From: Streptantibioticus silvisoli
Lineage (GTDB): Bacteria > Actinomycetota > Actinomycetes > Streptomycetales > Streptomycetaceae
Length of the DNA: 64,000 nucleotides
Assembly: GCF_027947535.2 (NCBI RefSeq)
Contig: NZ_JAAGKO020000021.1
Span: 1 to 64,000, forward strand
Direction of reading: 5' to 3'
Below the pieces are notes generated by a model. That model was given only the letters and a program-made list of their open reading frames with translations, was not told the origin of the DNA and did no database searches. Made by a program: the position numbers and the translations under genes. Positions 18,186-29,296 of the stretch are shown in pieces; positions within the stretch are counted from its first letter, which is position 1, and each line of letters starts with the position of its first letter.

Positions 18186-19470
18186 TTCCCCTCCAGAGAT
18201 GCGGTGATGTCCGTTTCCCTACGCCGATCATCGCTGTTCCGCAGACGCAACAAGCATGGACAGATGGGAACGCCTCAGCAAGGTATTCGTCAAGAAGAGA
18301 CGTGTCGTGAGAGGTCGGACTCCGCGCCCGCGGAGGTGAACGGGAATTCCCCGTCAGCAGGGGGTGTCACGTACGGTCCGTGCCACGCAGTAGCCGCCGC
18401 ACCGGACAGGGAAAGGCCCCGGCCGCCCGGTGACGCGCAAAGCCGTCCCCGGGCGGGTACGACGGGCAGGCGTACGGGCCGCCGACGGGAACCGGGCGGG
18501 AGAGAAATCCGTGGGAATGCCGGTCGGGGACGCGGGTCCCGGCGAAATCCGACATGATTCCGGCGCCCTTCACGGTCGCCGGACTTCGGACATCCGCTCG
18601 GACGGCGGAGTGGTCTTCGGCGATCGGGCCGCGATCGGGCCGCTTCCTCCCGGCCGGCCCGGCCCCGTGGGCGCGGTCCGATCGACGGGGCGGGGGCCGG
18701 CGCTTCCGCCGGGCGGACCGCGTGCCGGGTCCCGCCGGGGCTGCGCCGCAGATCGGGTACGCCGCGCCGGGACCGGTCCACCGGGGCGGACGGGATCTCC
18801 TGCGGCGGGAACGACCGCGCTGACGTGGGGATGGCGGCACCCGCCAGGTCACGGCCGCGGGAACGGGAAGCGGGGGGTAAGTGGTCCTCCGTCCGGTCCC
18901 GGACCTGACGGGGCATCGGGCCGACGGGGCCGCCCGGCTGCTTTCCCGGCTTCTCCCGTACACACTTCGTGGCACACGCATGCATCCGGGGCGGCGTCCG
19001 CCCGGGTAATGCCGATGGCAGTGGCGCCGAAGAGCCGGCGCCGTTCCGCGAACCTGCTCCTGGTGCCGCCGATAATCGCTTCCGAAGGTCGGTGACGAGT
19101 GCCTCTAACGATCCGATCGACTCCACCGGCGCCGCTGTCGACGCGTCAGCGGGCAGCCGGTATCGGCCGTCGAAAAGTAACCAATGATCATCCACCGAAA
19201 CTCCAAGCGCAGAGACCTACATGCTTACCCATATCTGGTGGAGACCGTGGGCCGACGGCATCGTGGCCGGGGCCCGTGAGGGCAGCGTGACGTGGCACCC
19301 GTTCCAGGACGGGATCCGTTGTGCGTGGTGTGAAGGAGAAACGGCCCCTGGTCCGGGGGAAGAGCCCTCAAAGGTAGCCGATCGGGTACCGGGCAAGCGC
19401 GCACAAAGCTATTGGCGATCAGGAACCAAGGATCTCGGACAGCTTCTCTCCAGCAGAGAGGATGAGGTGC

Positions 19471-19596
19471 GTGACTCTGACGGTACAGAAGTTCCGCCCC
19501 CAGTTCAAGGCATCCGTGGGGCAACTGGTACAGGAAGCCTGTCGGTTGATCACGCGGGACACCGGGAATCCCCAGGTTGGCCGTGGACGCCGGTGA
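19471..19596 (+). CDS. Possible 41-residue small protein
   Basis: A GTG at 19471 follows GATGAGGTGC and opens a 41-codon frame ending at TGA 19596. The product begins VTLTVQKFRPQFKASVGQLV and continues as a mixed helix-like sequence with one Cys and a basic tail. I know no family. The surrounding DNA is less GC-rich than normal coding DNA here, so foreign or decayed origin is possible. Chance cannot be excluded. Confidence 0.25.
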   Translation: MTLTVQKFRPQFKASVGQLVQEACRLITRDTGNPQVGRGRR

Positions 19597-19751
19597 ATTG
19601 GATCACGTGGCCGGCGGGCCGTTCCGAACCCATGAATTCACGGTGTCGCCGCCGTGCGTGCCCCGGGCCAGGGGTGAGAAAACGTGCCCCCCGGTCGCGG
19701 ACGAACAACGGGCTGCCGAAAGCGGCGGCAGGCCCCGGCGAACGCGCTGAC

Positions 19752-19990
19752 GCCGGGTCGGCCGGGTCAGCCGGGGGCGGCAGGGTCAGCCGGGTCAGCC
19801 GGGTCGCGGAGAACGGGTACCAGCGGTCAGCGGGTTGCCGGCGAACCCCGCCGGCCGGCGGATTCCGGGCAATCCGGGCGGACCCCACCGGCCGGCGGGT
19901 CCCGGTGATCCCGTGCCGCCGGAACCCGTCCACCCGCCGACCCGCCGACCCCGCCGACCCGTCCATCCGCCGAGCCGCCGACCCGCGAAG
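19752..19990. repeat. 9-bp and 8-bp tandem repeats
   Basis: 19752-19806 contains six units of GCCGGGTC(A/G), mostly 9 bp. 19839-19990 continues with two copies of ACCCC(G/A)CCGGCCGGCGG and then an (ACCCGCCG)-like run up to the end of the SDR gene. This is non-coding low-complexity spacer. Confidence 0.75.
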
Positions 19991-20000
19991 GCGCTCGCGG

Positions 20001-20777
20001 CTACTGCGTGGTGAAGCCGCCGTCGACGGCGATCGTCTGCCCCGTCACGTGTCGCCCGGCGTCGCTGACCAGCCACAGGACCGCGCCCGCGAAGTCGTCG
20101 AAGCCGGCGTTGGCGGGCAGCGGTGTGTTGCGCTGGAGCCAGGCGCGGAAGCGTTCGTCCTCGTACAGCTCGTCGTTGATCTCGCTGCGGAAGAACCCCG
20201 GCGCGAGCGTGTTCACCCGGATCCCGTGCCGGGCCCACTGCACGGCCAGCTCGGCGGTGAGCCCCGACAGGCCCTGCTTGCTGGCGGCGTAGGCGGCCTG
20301 CGGGTACCCGGGGAAGCCGACCTGCCCGCTGATGGAGGACACGTGGACGATCGATCCCCGCCCGGCCGCGACCATGTGCGGGAAGACGGCCTGGGACAGC
20401 TGGAACGGCGCGACCAGGTTGAGGTCGAGTGTCTTGCGTATCGCGTCGAGCGGTTCGATCTCGGCCGGGTCGCGGCTGAAGATGTCACCCGCCACGTTCA
20501 CCAGGATCTCCGGGCCGCCCAGCTCGGCGGTGACCTGCGGGACGAGCGCCTCCAGCTGGGCCTGGTCCAGCAGGTCGCAGGCGACGGGAAGACCTCCGAT
20601 CTCGTCGGCCAGCTTGACGAGGCGGTCGTACCGGCGAGCCACCAGGGCCACCCGGGCGCCGGCCGAGGCGAGCGCCCGGGCGAGCCCCGCGCCGAGCCCG
20701 GACGAGGCCCCCGTCACCACGGCCACGCGGCCGGTGAGGTCGAAGCGCCGTAACGCCTCAGGGATGTTGGGGTCCAC
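20001..20777 (-). CDS. Classical short-chain dehydrogenase/reductase
   Basis: A 258-residue SDR oxidoreductase. TGASSGLG near residues 22-29 binds NAD(P). NVAG lies near residue 93. The catalytic Ser/Tyr/Lys sit in VHVSSISG and YPQAAYAASK. The C-terminal VDGGFTTQ is typical. The substrate is unknown. The GTG at 20777 follows GGGAGG by 8 nt. Codon 9 is TTA (20751-20753), again predicting bldA dependence. It lies between the carbamoyltransferase gene and the tRNA synthetase, on the same strand as the biosynthetic genes but separated from both by long gaps. Confidence 0.9.
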   Translation of the reverse strand: MDPNIPEALRRFDLTGRVAVVTGASSGLGAGLARALASAGARVALVARRYDRLVKLADEIGGLPVACDLLDQAQLEALVPQVTAELGGPEILVNVAGDIFSRDPAEIEPLDAIRKTLDLNLVAPFQLSQAVFPHMVAAGRGSIVHVSSISGQVGFPGYPQAAYAASKQGLSGLTAELAVQWARHGIRVNTLAPGFFRSEINDELYEDERFRAWLQRNTPLPANAGFDDFAGAVLWLVSDAGRHVTGQTIAVDGGFTTQ

Positions 20778-21629
20778 GAAGCTACCTCCCGCTAGATGGG
20801 TTGGTCCTTGCGTGTGCGGCGACGCGGAGAGCGGGGGAGGGCGCGGGGCGACGACTGGGGATGACCACCCGGACCCCCTCCTGACCGCGTCGCGTGTCGA
20901 GATCGACGATCATGTGGCCGTGCTGTGCCGGGCCGCCGCCTCGCCGTGCGCGGCGTGTCGCAGGACGGTCGAACGCGGTCGGATCGCCGGACCGGGCGGC
21001 GGCGGGTGACGCGCCGCCGGACTCACGCCGGTGCCGGAGCCTGAAGCCGCGCCGGACCCGGGCGTCGAACGGGATGCCGGATGCGTACGGGACGGGATAC
21101 CGGTTGCCTGGGGCAACGTCGATGATAATAAAGGCAGTTGGCCGACCTCGACCAGACGGCCCCGGCGCTCCGGGACGTACGGGACCCCGGCTCCGCCGGC
21201 ATCGGCCCCGGTCAGCCCGGCAGCGGGTCGCGCGGGTCCGCCGGGCGAATTCCCCGCCCACCGCGGTCCCGACTGCCGCATCCGGCCGCGGGCCGGTGAC
21301 CGCGATGCCGGCGCGTCGTCGACGGACCGCCCCCGGTGTTCACCCCCGGTCGGCACCGCCGTTCACCGCGAGGGCCGGCGTGGTCCGCCTGGACGCCGAA
21401 CGGGTGCGGGACCGTCGGCGGCCGTGATCCGAGCGGGCCCCCGGACGACAGAACGCCGCGCCGGAACCCCGGCCGCGTCGTCACGTACGGACGACGCGGG
21501 CGGCGAACCGGCGCGGCGGACGGCCACGCACAGCGGGACGAAAGCACCCGGCGGATCACGGAACGGAAGCGCCCGGCGGATCGTGGGACAAGGCGTCCGA
21601 CGGATCGCGGGACGAGAGCACCCGGTGGA
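20778..21629. other. 850-bp gap without a supported gene
   Basis: I see no convincing gene. An AT-rich patch GATGATAATAAAGG at about 21120-21134 stands out. Read on the minus strand it could be a promoter for the SDR gene 340 bp away. The stretch 21530-21625 has a loosely repeated CGGATCGCGGGACGA-like unit just after the end of the tRNA synthetase gene. Confidence 0.45.
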
Positions 21630-23372
<1,743 letters not shown>

Positions 23373-23716
23373 TTATCTTCTGGCGACCTCCCGGGCCGGC
23401 CCCTCATCTCCCGCGCCGGCCACGTCACCGCCGGGGTCCCGCTGCGTGCGACGGCCGACTGCGTGCGGTGAGGGAGGAGGACGGGGAGGGGACGGACGGT
23501 GGGGGAGACCGACCATGAGGAACGGACAGGGAGGAAGGGGCCGTTGGGCACCGGGTTCCCGGGGGTCGGACGCGTATCGCGCCCGGTCCGGAACCCCGTG
23601 AGTGCGCGGTCGGCGCTTGCGCCGGGACCGGTCCGGCCGACGCGATCGCCCGCGTCACCCCACACGCGGCGATTTCCCCCTCAGGGGGTCGTCACCTCTT
23701 TGACAGGAGGTGTGAG

Positions 23717-23815
23717 GTGGGCCACGATCAACCGTCGACACTTGGTCACGGGTTACCTGTAGCGGGCCTTCCCCGAGATCGTGGAGGTACGGACTACGAG
23801 GTTCATCAGTCGTGA
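23717..23815 (+). CDS. Possible 32-residue peptide with perfect ribosome site
   Basis: AGGAGG at 23705-23710 sits exactly 6 nt before a GTG that opens a 32-codon frame (starts VGHDQPSTLGHGLPVAGLPR, ends DYEVHQS). It lacks cysteine and matches no precursor-peptide family I know. A TTGACA overlaps the leader. The strong translation signal in a gene-free gap is the only support; it could also be a leader peptide for the MFS transcript 500 bp downstream. Confidence 0.3.
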   Translation: MGHDQPSTLGHGLPVAGLPRDRGGTDYEVHQS

Positions 23816-24160
23816 GCCCATCGGTGTTCGCCGCTGACCGGCGAACCGGCCTTCACACGCCGCGCGCCACCGGGCCGGACGAACGGGCGGTCTCCGCGCC
23901 GATCCGGTGAGCCGTGACCGCACCGCGCCCGCGCTCGCGGCGTAGGCGCAACGGACCGGGGAGCCGGCCGAATCCCCCGCAGGCTTCGCCTCTCCACCGT
24001 GCTCGGCCCGTTCTCCCGCCGGCGCCTCGACCGCGCCCCGGCCGCCGTCCGGCCGCCGGACCCGGCGCCGCGTCATCACCAGGGTCGTCGCCGCCCGCCG
24101 GGGGTGGGGTGCCCCGCGGTCCCGTCCTCGCACGACGCCCGCGACCCGCCCCCGACCCGC

Positions 24161-24265
24161 ACGGCTCACCGCCCACCGTCCACGGCTCACCCCCGTACAG
24201 CCGATGGCTCACCGCCCACCGCCCACCGGCCGCAGCTCACAGTTCACCGGCCACCGTCCGCAGGC
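24161..24265. repeat. Repeat of ACGGCTCACCGCCCACCG type
   Basis: Four degenerate units of about 21-30 bp begin at 24161, 24182, 24204 and 24234 and share GGCTCACCGCCCACCG. They lie shortly before the MFS gene. Confidence 0.7.
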
Positions 24266-24321
24266 CGCGGCTCGACCCGTCCTGTGCGACACGTTCGCCA
24301 TTCGTCTAGGGAAGGAAATCC

Positions 24322-25704
24322 ATGAGTACACCGTCGGTCGCGTTGGACGACGTGCCGTTCAATTCGTTCCACGCTCGTGCCGTCTTATTCTGCGGCGGGA
24401 GCTTGTTCCTCGATGGATATGTGCTGGGCGTGGGAGGCTTCGCGCTGGCGTCGTGGGGACCGCAGGTCCATCTCGGCCCGACGTGGACCGGCGCGATCGG
24501 TTCGGCGACGTTGTTCGGTCTTTTCGTCGGAAGTCTGATCTTCGGCCGGATCACGGACCGGTTCGGCCGGAAGCTCCTCTTTCTCGTCCACCTCTTCGTC
24601 CTGCTGCTCCTGTCGCCGGTCCAGCTGTTCGTCGAAGGTCCGCTGGCGCTCTTCGTCGTCCGGTTCTTCATGGGGATGGTCATCGGGGCGGACTTCACGA
24701 TCGCCATCGCCCTGCTCGCCGAACTCGTACCGAGGAAGCGGCGCGGTCTGTGGCTGTCCTACCTGAACGTTCTCGCGATCGTCGGCCTGGCCGTGGCGTA
24801 CCCGGTGAAGGCCGCACTGGACGTCCTCGGTGACGACTCCTGGCGGTGGTTGCTGGCCAGCAGCGCCGTACCCGCCGCGATCGTGCTGCTGATGCGGATC
24901 GGCGCGCCGGAATCCCCGCGCTGGCTCGTGCGGAAGGGGCGGGACGCCGAGGCCAGGGCCGTGCTGGACAAGTTCTACGGCACCCACGTCTACATCGACG
25001 CGGCCGACCGTGAGGACGCCGGCACGCAGTCGAGGATCGGGGAGCTGTTCTCCCGGTCCATGTGGCGCCGGACGGTGTTCGCCGGCGGCTTCTGGGCCTG
25101 CCAGGGGATGCCGTACTACGCCATCTACATCTTCCAGGAGCAGATCTGCACCGCCATCGGCCTGGGCAACGGGTTCTGGTCCGGGCTGGTGTTCAACCTG
25201 TTCCTGCTGCTCGGCGCCGTGTTCGGCCTGCCGGTCGCGAACCGGATGCCGCGCCGCGCGATGCTGCTGTGGACGTTCGTCATCACCGCGGTCGCGCTGA
25301 CGGTGCTGGCCAGCCTTCCGGCCGGACGGGTGGTGCCCCTGGTGATCGCGTTCGCCGTCTTCGCCCTGGTGCTCGCCGCCGCGACGAACCTCCAGTCCGT
25401 CTATCCCGGTGAGCTCTTCCCGACGGACCTGCGCGCGACCGGCGTGGGCGTGGCCACCGCGATCAGCCGGATCGGCGCGTGCGTGGGCACCTTCCTGCTG
25501 CCGATCACCATTCACCGCTTCGGTGTCCAGGCCTCGTTCTACGGCCTGGCGGCGGTCCTCGTCCTCGGGTTCCTCCTGACGAAGGCCTGGGCCCCCGAGA
25601 CCCACGACCTCGCGCTGGCCGAGGCCAGCCGGATGCCCGGGGCGCGGGGCTCCCGCGAAGGGGACATCGGTCCGGCAGCCACGGCCCCGGAACTGCGGCC
25701 GTAG
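24322..25704 (+). CDS. MFS transporter (sugar-porter-like)
   Basis: A 460-residue, 12-helix major facilitator. GRITDRFGRK near residue 75 is the loop 2-3 signature. ELVPRKRRG near residue 135 and PESPRWLVRKGR near 195 are characteristic of the sugar-porter branch. The substrate is unknown. GGGAAGGAAATCC precedes the ATG. Codon 22 is TTA (24385-24387), which ties expression to bldA like other genes of the block. As the only transporter in the block it is the natural candidate for product export or precursor uptake. The C-terminal 35 residues are a disordered-looking tail. Confidence 0.88.
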   Translation: MSTPSVALDDVPFNSFHARAVLFCGGSLFLDGYVLGVGGFALASWGPQVHLGPTWTGAIGSATLFGLFVGSLIFGRITDRFGRKLLFLVHLFVLLLLSPVQLFVEGPLALFVVRFFMGMVIGADFTIAIALLAELVPRKRRGLWLSYLNVLAIVGLAVAYPVKAALDVLGDDSWRWLLASSAVPAAIVLLMRIGAPESPRWLVRKGRDAEARAVLDKFYGTHVYIDAADREDAGTQSRIGELFSRSMWRRTVFAGGFWACQGMPYYAIYIFQEQICTAIGLGNGFWSGLVFNLFLLLGAVFGLPVANRMPRRAMLLWTFVITAVALTVLASLPAGRVVPLVIAFAVFALVLAAATNLQSVYPGELFPTDLRATGVGVATAISRIGACVGTFLLPITIHRFGVQASFYGLAAVLVLGFLLTKAWAPETHDLALAEASRMPGARGSREGDIGPAATAPELRP

Positions 25705-26025
25705 AACCCGCGGGCCGCGCGGCCCCGGTCCGGGCGACGACGACGCGCTCACGCGCGGCCAACCGGGGGCGGGACATCACAATTCCCGCCCCCGGGCAGC
25801 CGTCCCGCACCCGGCGGAACGCCGCCGAGCCGCCGGGCAGTGGATCGACGCGGCGCCCGCGGGTGCGGGCGCACTGGGGGAGCCGTGCCGGGGGCGGCTG
25901 AACGCCTCGGTCCGGCGAACAGCGGCGCGCGGGCGTCCGGGAGCGCCCGCCGCCGGACCGGCCGCATCTCCGGACCGGCGCTCTCTGGACCGGCGGCGGC
26001 ACCGTCCCGGCGGCGGCACCGTCCG

Positions 26026-27555
26026 TCAGATGTCGCGGAACGTCTCGATCTGCGCGCCGATGGAGTTCAGCCGCTCGGCCAGCTCCTCGTATCCGCGGTT
26101 GATCACATAGACGTTGCGCAGCACCGAAGTGCCCTCGGCGGCCAGCATCGCCAGCAGTACGACGACGGCCGGGCGCAGCGCCGGCGGGCACATCATCTCC
26201 GCCGAGCGCCAGCGGGTCGGCCCGTCCACCAGTACCCGGTGCGGGTCGAGCAGCTGGACGGCGGCGCCGAGCCGGGTGAGTTCGGTCAGGTAGATCGCCC
26301 GGTTGTCGTAGACCCAGTCGTGGATCAGCGTCGAGCCCTGGGCGGTCGCCGCGATCGCCGCGAAGAACGGCACGTTGTCGATGTTCAGCCCGGGGAACGG
26401 CATGGGGTGGATCTTGTCGAGCGGCGCCTTCAGTTTCGACGGGCGCACGGTGAGGTCCAGCAGCCGGGTGCGGCCGTTGTCGGCGCGGTACTCGGCGCTG
26501 CGCTCGTGGTCCAGGCCCATCTCCTCCAGGACCGCCAGCTCGATCTCCAGGAACTCGATCGGCACCCGGCGTATCGTCAGCTCCGAGGAGGTCACCACCG
26601 CGGCCGCGATCAGGCTCATCGCCTCGACCGGGTCCTCCGACGGCGAGTAGTCCACGTCGCAGTCGATGGTGGCCAGCCCGTGCACGGTCAGCGTGGTGGT
26701 GCCGATGCCCTCGACCTTGACGCCCAGCTGCTCCAGGAAGAAGCACAGGTCCTGGACCATGTAGTTGGAGCTGGCGTTGCGGATCACGCTGGCGCCCGGG
26801 TAACGGGCCGCGGCCAGCAGCGCGTTCTCCGTCACGGTGTCGCCGCGCTCGGTCAGCACGATCGGGCGGCGCGGCGCGGTCGAGCGGTCGACCTCCGCGT
26901 GGTACGAGCCGGTGGTGGCGGTGACCTCCAGGCCGAAGTGGCGCAGCGCCGCCATGTGCGGGTGCACGGTACGGGTGCCCAGGTCGCAGCCGCCGGCGTA
27001 CGGGATCTTGAAGCGGTTGGCCCGGTGCATCAGCGGGCCGAGGAACATGATGACGCTGCGGGTGCGGCGGGCCGCCTCGGTGTCCATCGCGTCGAGGTTG
27101 AGGTGCGCGGGCGGCACGACCTCCAGGTCGTTGCCGTCGTTGATCCACCGGGTGCGCACGCCGATGCTGTTGAGGACCTCCAGGATGCGGAAGACCTCCT
27201 CGATCCTGGCCACCCGGCGCAGCGTGGTGCGCCCGGCGTTGAGCAGCGTCGCGCACAGCAGCGCGACGCAGGCGTTCTTGCTCGTCTTGACGTCGATGCC
27301 GCCGGACAGGCTCCGGCCGCCGACCACCCGCAGGTGCATGGGGCCGGAGTAGCCGAGGGAGACGATCTCGCTGTCCAGGGCCTCGCCTATGCGCGCGATC
27401 ATCTCAAGGCTGATGTTCTGATTCCCACGCTCGATGCGGTTGACGGCACTCTGACTGGTGCCGAGTGCCTCCGCCAGCTGTGACTGGGTCCACCCGCGGT
27501 GCTGACGAGCGTCACGGATGAGCTTGCCGATGCGTACGAGGTAGTCTTCTGCCAT
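26026..27555 (-). CDS. murA: UDP-GlcNAc enolpyruvyl transferase paralogue with N-terminal XRE helix-turn-helix
   Basis: A 509-residue fusion. Residues 1-70 form an XRE/Cro DNA-binding domain (GWTQSQLAEALGTSQSAVNR). The rest is the MurA/EPSP-synthase fold. The UDP-GlcNAc Lys/Asn lie in KTSKNACVALL, and the loop Cys is retained in PYAGGCDLGTRT near residue 188, so catalysis and fosfomycin binding are both possible. MurA adds enolpyruvate to UDP-GlcNAc in peptidoglycan synthesis. S. coelicolor has, as I recall, a similar second MurA at the same place next to aconitase, so this is core. The ATG at 27555 has TATCCT 6 nt upstream and a palindrome in its promoter, suggesting autoregulation through the HTH. 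Confidence 0.9.
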   Translation of the reverse strand: MAEDYLVRIGKLIRDARQHRGWTQSQLAEALGTSQSAVNRIERGNQNISLEMIARIGEALDSEIVSLGYSGPMHLRVVGGRSLSGGIDVKTSKNACVALLCATLLNAGRTTLRRVARIEEVFRILEVLNSIGVRTRWINDGNDLEVVPPAHLNLDAMDTEAARRTRSVIMFLGPLMHRANRFKIPYAGGCDLGTRTVHPHMAALRHFGLEVTATTGSYHAEVDRSTAPRRPIVLTERGDTVTENALLAAARYPGASVIRNASSNYMVQDLCFFLEQLGVKVEGIGTTTLTVHGLATIDCDVDYSPSEDPVEAMSLIAAAVVTSSELTIRRVPIEFLEIELAVLEEMGLDHERSAEYRADNGRTRLLDLTVRPSKLKAPLDKIHPMPFPGLNIDNVPFFAAIAATAQGSTLIHDWVYDNRAIYLTELTRLGAAVQLLDPHRVLVDGPTRWRSAEMMCPPALRPAVVVLLAMLAAEGTSVLRNVYVINRGYEELAERLNSIGAQIETFRDI

Positions 27556-27561
27556 GCGACG

Positions 27562-27594
27562 AGGATATCTCAGATATGAGATGGACTAGTCAAT
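27562..27594 (-). promoter_or_regulatory. murA promoter with 16-bp palindrome
   Basis: On the minus strand TTGACT, then the palindrome ATCTCA-TATC-TGAGAT (27567-27582), then TATCCT, then 6 nt, then the murA ATG. The palindrome fills the promoter spacer, a classic repressor position. The short leader predicts a leaderless or nearly leaderless mRNA. Confidence 0.6.
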
Positions 27595-27647
27595 CGGAGC
27601 GGGCCATTCGGGTGAACGACCCCTGCCACGACGGCCCGTCCGCCCCC

Positions 27648-27801
27648 TGAAGCGGCGCCTCCGCGGCCCCGGGACGATGCTTCCGCAAGCCCCGGAACCG
27701 CGCCTGCGCAAGCCCCCGGAACGGTGCTTGCGCACGCCCTCGGAAACCGCGCCGCCGCAGCCCCCGCCCCGGAAAACCGCGCCGCCGCGAGCCCCCCGAA
27801 C
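27648..27801. repeat. 24-bp degenerate tandem array
   Basis: Six units of about 23-30 bp, of the form CGCGCCTGCGCAAGCCCCCGGAAC, lie at 27648, 27676, 27699, 27723, 27748 and 27778. Degenerate GACCCCGCCGAC runs continue to about 28010. The array occupies the murA/EamA divergent gap, where the EamA promoter must also lie. Confidence 0.82.
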
Positions 27802-28136
27802 GCCGCCCGTGCGAAGCGGCCGACCGCGATGGCCTCCGCCGCGGTCCCGGGCCGACCCGGTCCGCGCCCGCCGGCCCCGTCCGCGCCCGCCGACCCGGCC
27901 GACCCCCGCCGACCCCATCCGCCGACCCCGGGCAATCCGCGCACCCCGGCCGCCGCTCCCTCGCCGGACAACACCACCCGCCGACCCCGGGCATCCGCGC
28001 ACCCCTTCCTCCCGCGGACGCCGCCACCCCCGCGTCCGGTACGGCTGGCTGTACACCGTGGCCGTATTCCTGCCTGGCGCAAGGGGGGCCCGTGGTAGGT
28101 CTGTTGACCAACGGACCTTGCTGGAAGGGAACATCA

Positions 28137-28970
28137 GTGACTGCGCTCCTCGCACTGCTCGCGTCAGCGTTCTGGGGGACCGCCGACTTCGGCGGCGGTA
28201 TCGTCTCCCGGCGCATGCCGGTCGTCCTGGTCATGCTGACCTCCCAGGTGGTGGCGCTCGTCCTGCTGACCGCCGGCCTGTGCCTGCCGGGCGTGCACGT
28301 GCACATCGGCGTCTATCTGGTTTACGGCGCCCTCGCCGGGTTCCTCAACCTCTTCGGGGTCTTCGCGTTCTACCGGGCGATGACGAGCGGTCCGATGTCG
28401 CTGGTCGCCCCGATCGCCGCATGCGGTACCGCGTTGCCGGTCGCCTACGGCCTGCTGCGCGGCGAGCACGTGTCCGTCGTGCAGGGCGCGGGCATCGCCG
28501 TCGCCTTCGTGGGCATCGTCCTGGTCTCCGGCCCGGAGTTCCGCTCCGGCTTCGCCGGCGGCCGCACGATCCTCCTGGCGCTCGGCGCCGCGGCCGGCTT
28601 CGGCTCGCTCTACCTGTTCTCCGGTCTCGGCGCGCCGCACGGCGTGTACGGGACGCTGCTGGCCGAGAAGCTGACCGGGATCGTCATCCTGCTGCCGTTC
28701 GTGATAGCCACCGGGACGCTGAAGGGCATGGAGTTCAAGCGCAGCACGGTGGGCCTGGCCGTCGTCGTCGGCCTGGGGGACATCGGCGCCAGCGCGTCGT
28801 ACGACAGCGCGGCGCACAGCGGCCACCTCGCGATGGTCTCGGTGCTCGGCTCCCTCTACCCGGTCGTCACCAGCCTGCTGGCCCGGCAGGTGCTCCACGA
28901 GCGGCTGCGGACCGTGCAGAACATCGGGGTCCTCGCCGCCCTGGGCGGTGTCGTCCTCATCAACGTCTAG
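28137..28970 (+). CDS. EamA/DMT-family transporter
   Basis: A 277-residue integral membrane protein with ten predicted helices in two EamA repeats. It opens TALLALLASAFWGTADFGGG, and the second repeat starts near residue 140. The family exports or imports metabolites; the substrate is not deducible. The GTG at 28137 follows GAAGGGA. An in-frame GTG at 28092 would add 15 residues that do not look like the family. It is divergent from murA and co-directional with acnA, which has its own promoter 260 bp further on. Confidence 0.85.
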   Translation: MTALLALLASAFWGTADFGGGIVSRRMPVVLVMLTSQVVALVLLTAGLCLPGVHVHIGVYLVYGALAGFLNLFGVFAFYRAMTSGPMSLVAPIAACGTALPVAYGLLRGEHVSVVQGAGIAVAFVGIVLVSGPEFRSGFAGGRTILLALGAAAGFGSLYLFSGLGAPHGVYGTLLAEKLTGIVILLPFVIATGTLKGMEFKRSTVGLAVVVGLGDIGASASYDSAAHSGHLAMVSVLGSLYPVVTSLLARQVLHERLRTVQNIGVLAALGGVVLINV

Positions 28971-29204
28971 CCGGCGGGCCGGCGGCCCGGACGTTGCGGC
29001 GAGGACGGCGACGTGGTCCGCGAGGGGCGACGCGCCCCGGAAGGGCCGCGCGGTCCGGCCGGCGCGGTCCCGGAGGGCGGATGCCGGCGGGTGCCCGGCC
29101 CGCGGCGGGACGCGCCCGGCGGTCCGCCACCCCTGTCGGCCGCGCCGGACCCGCGCCGAGCCGGTGCCGGACCCGCGCCGCGGCCGGTCGCGGCGCCCGC
29201 GCAT

Positions 29205-29250
29205 GACCGATCGCGCGACCATGTACTAGAGTTATCTCGACATCGAGATA
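29205..29250 (+). promoter_or_regulatory. acnA promoter with palindromic operator
   Basis: TGACCG near 29204-29209, a 17-bp spacer and TAGAGT (29227-29232) form a plausible promoter. The perfect 18-bp palindrome TATCTCGACATCGAGATA (29233-29250) follows directly over the expected start site. Its core ATCTCG-N4-CGAGAT matches the murA palindrome class. Confidence 0.6.
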
Positions 29251-29296
29251 TCTGTCGGGAAGGCGTGCCGCGGTCACGCGAGGAAGGGCCACCCAA

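Larger units (their letters stand above)
18186..20000. other. 1.8-kb gene-poor interval upstream of the carbamoyltransferase
   Basis: No gene here can be assigned with confidence. The leader and promoter of the carbamoyltransferase should lie in 18186-18320. A minus-strand frame starts at GTG 19195 behind a TTGGAG site and opens with VDDHWLLFDGRYRLPADAS. It contains several TTA codons, has weak GC3 bias and degenerates into low complexity; it may be a decayed gene end. 19200-19600 has lower GC than its surroundings and a small plus-strand frame (listed separately). 19700-20000 is repeat-rich. Confidence 0.5.

Noticed and set aside
19201-19600. Insertion sequence remnant
   Set aside because: Lower GC and odd frames are suggestive, but I see no transposase motif, terminal inverted repeats or target duplication.
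26026-27555. murA as a fosfomycin-type self-resistance gene of the cluster
   Set aside because: The gene sits next to acnA at a conserved chromosomal position and keeps the fosfomycin-reactive Cys (GGCDLG), so it looks like the core second MurA.
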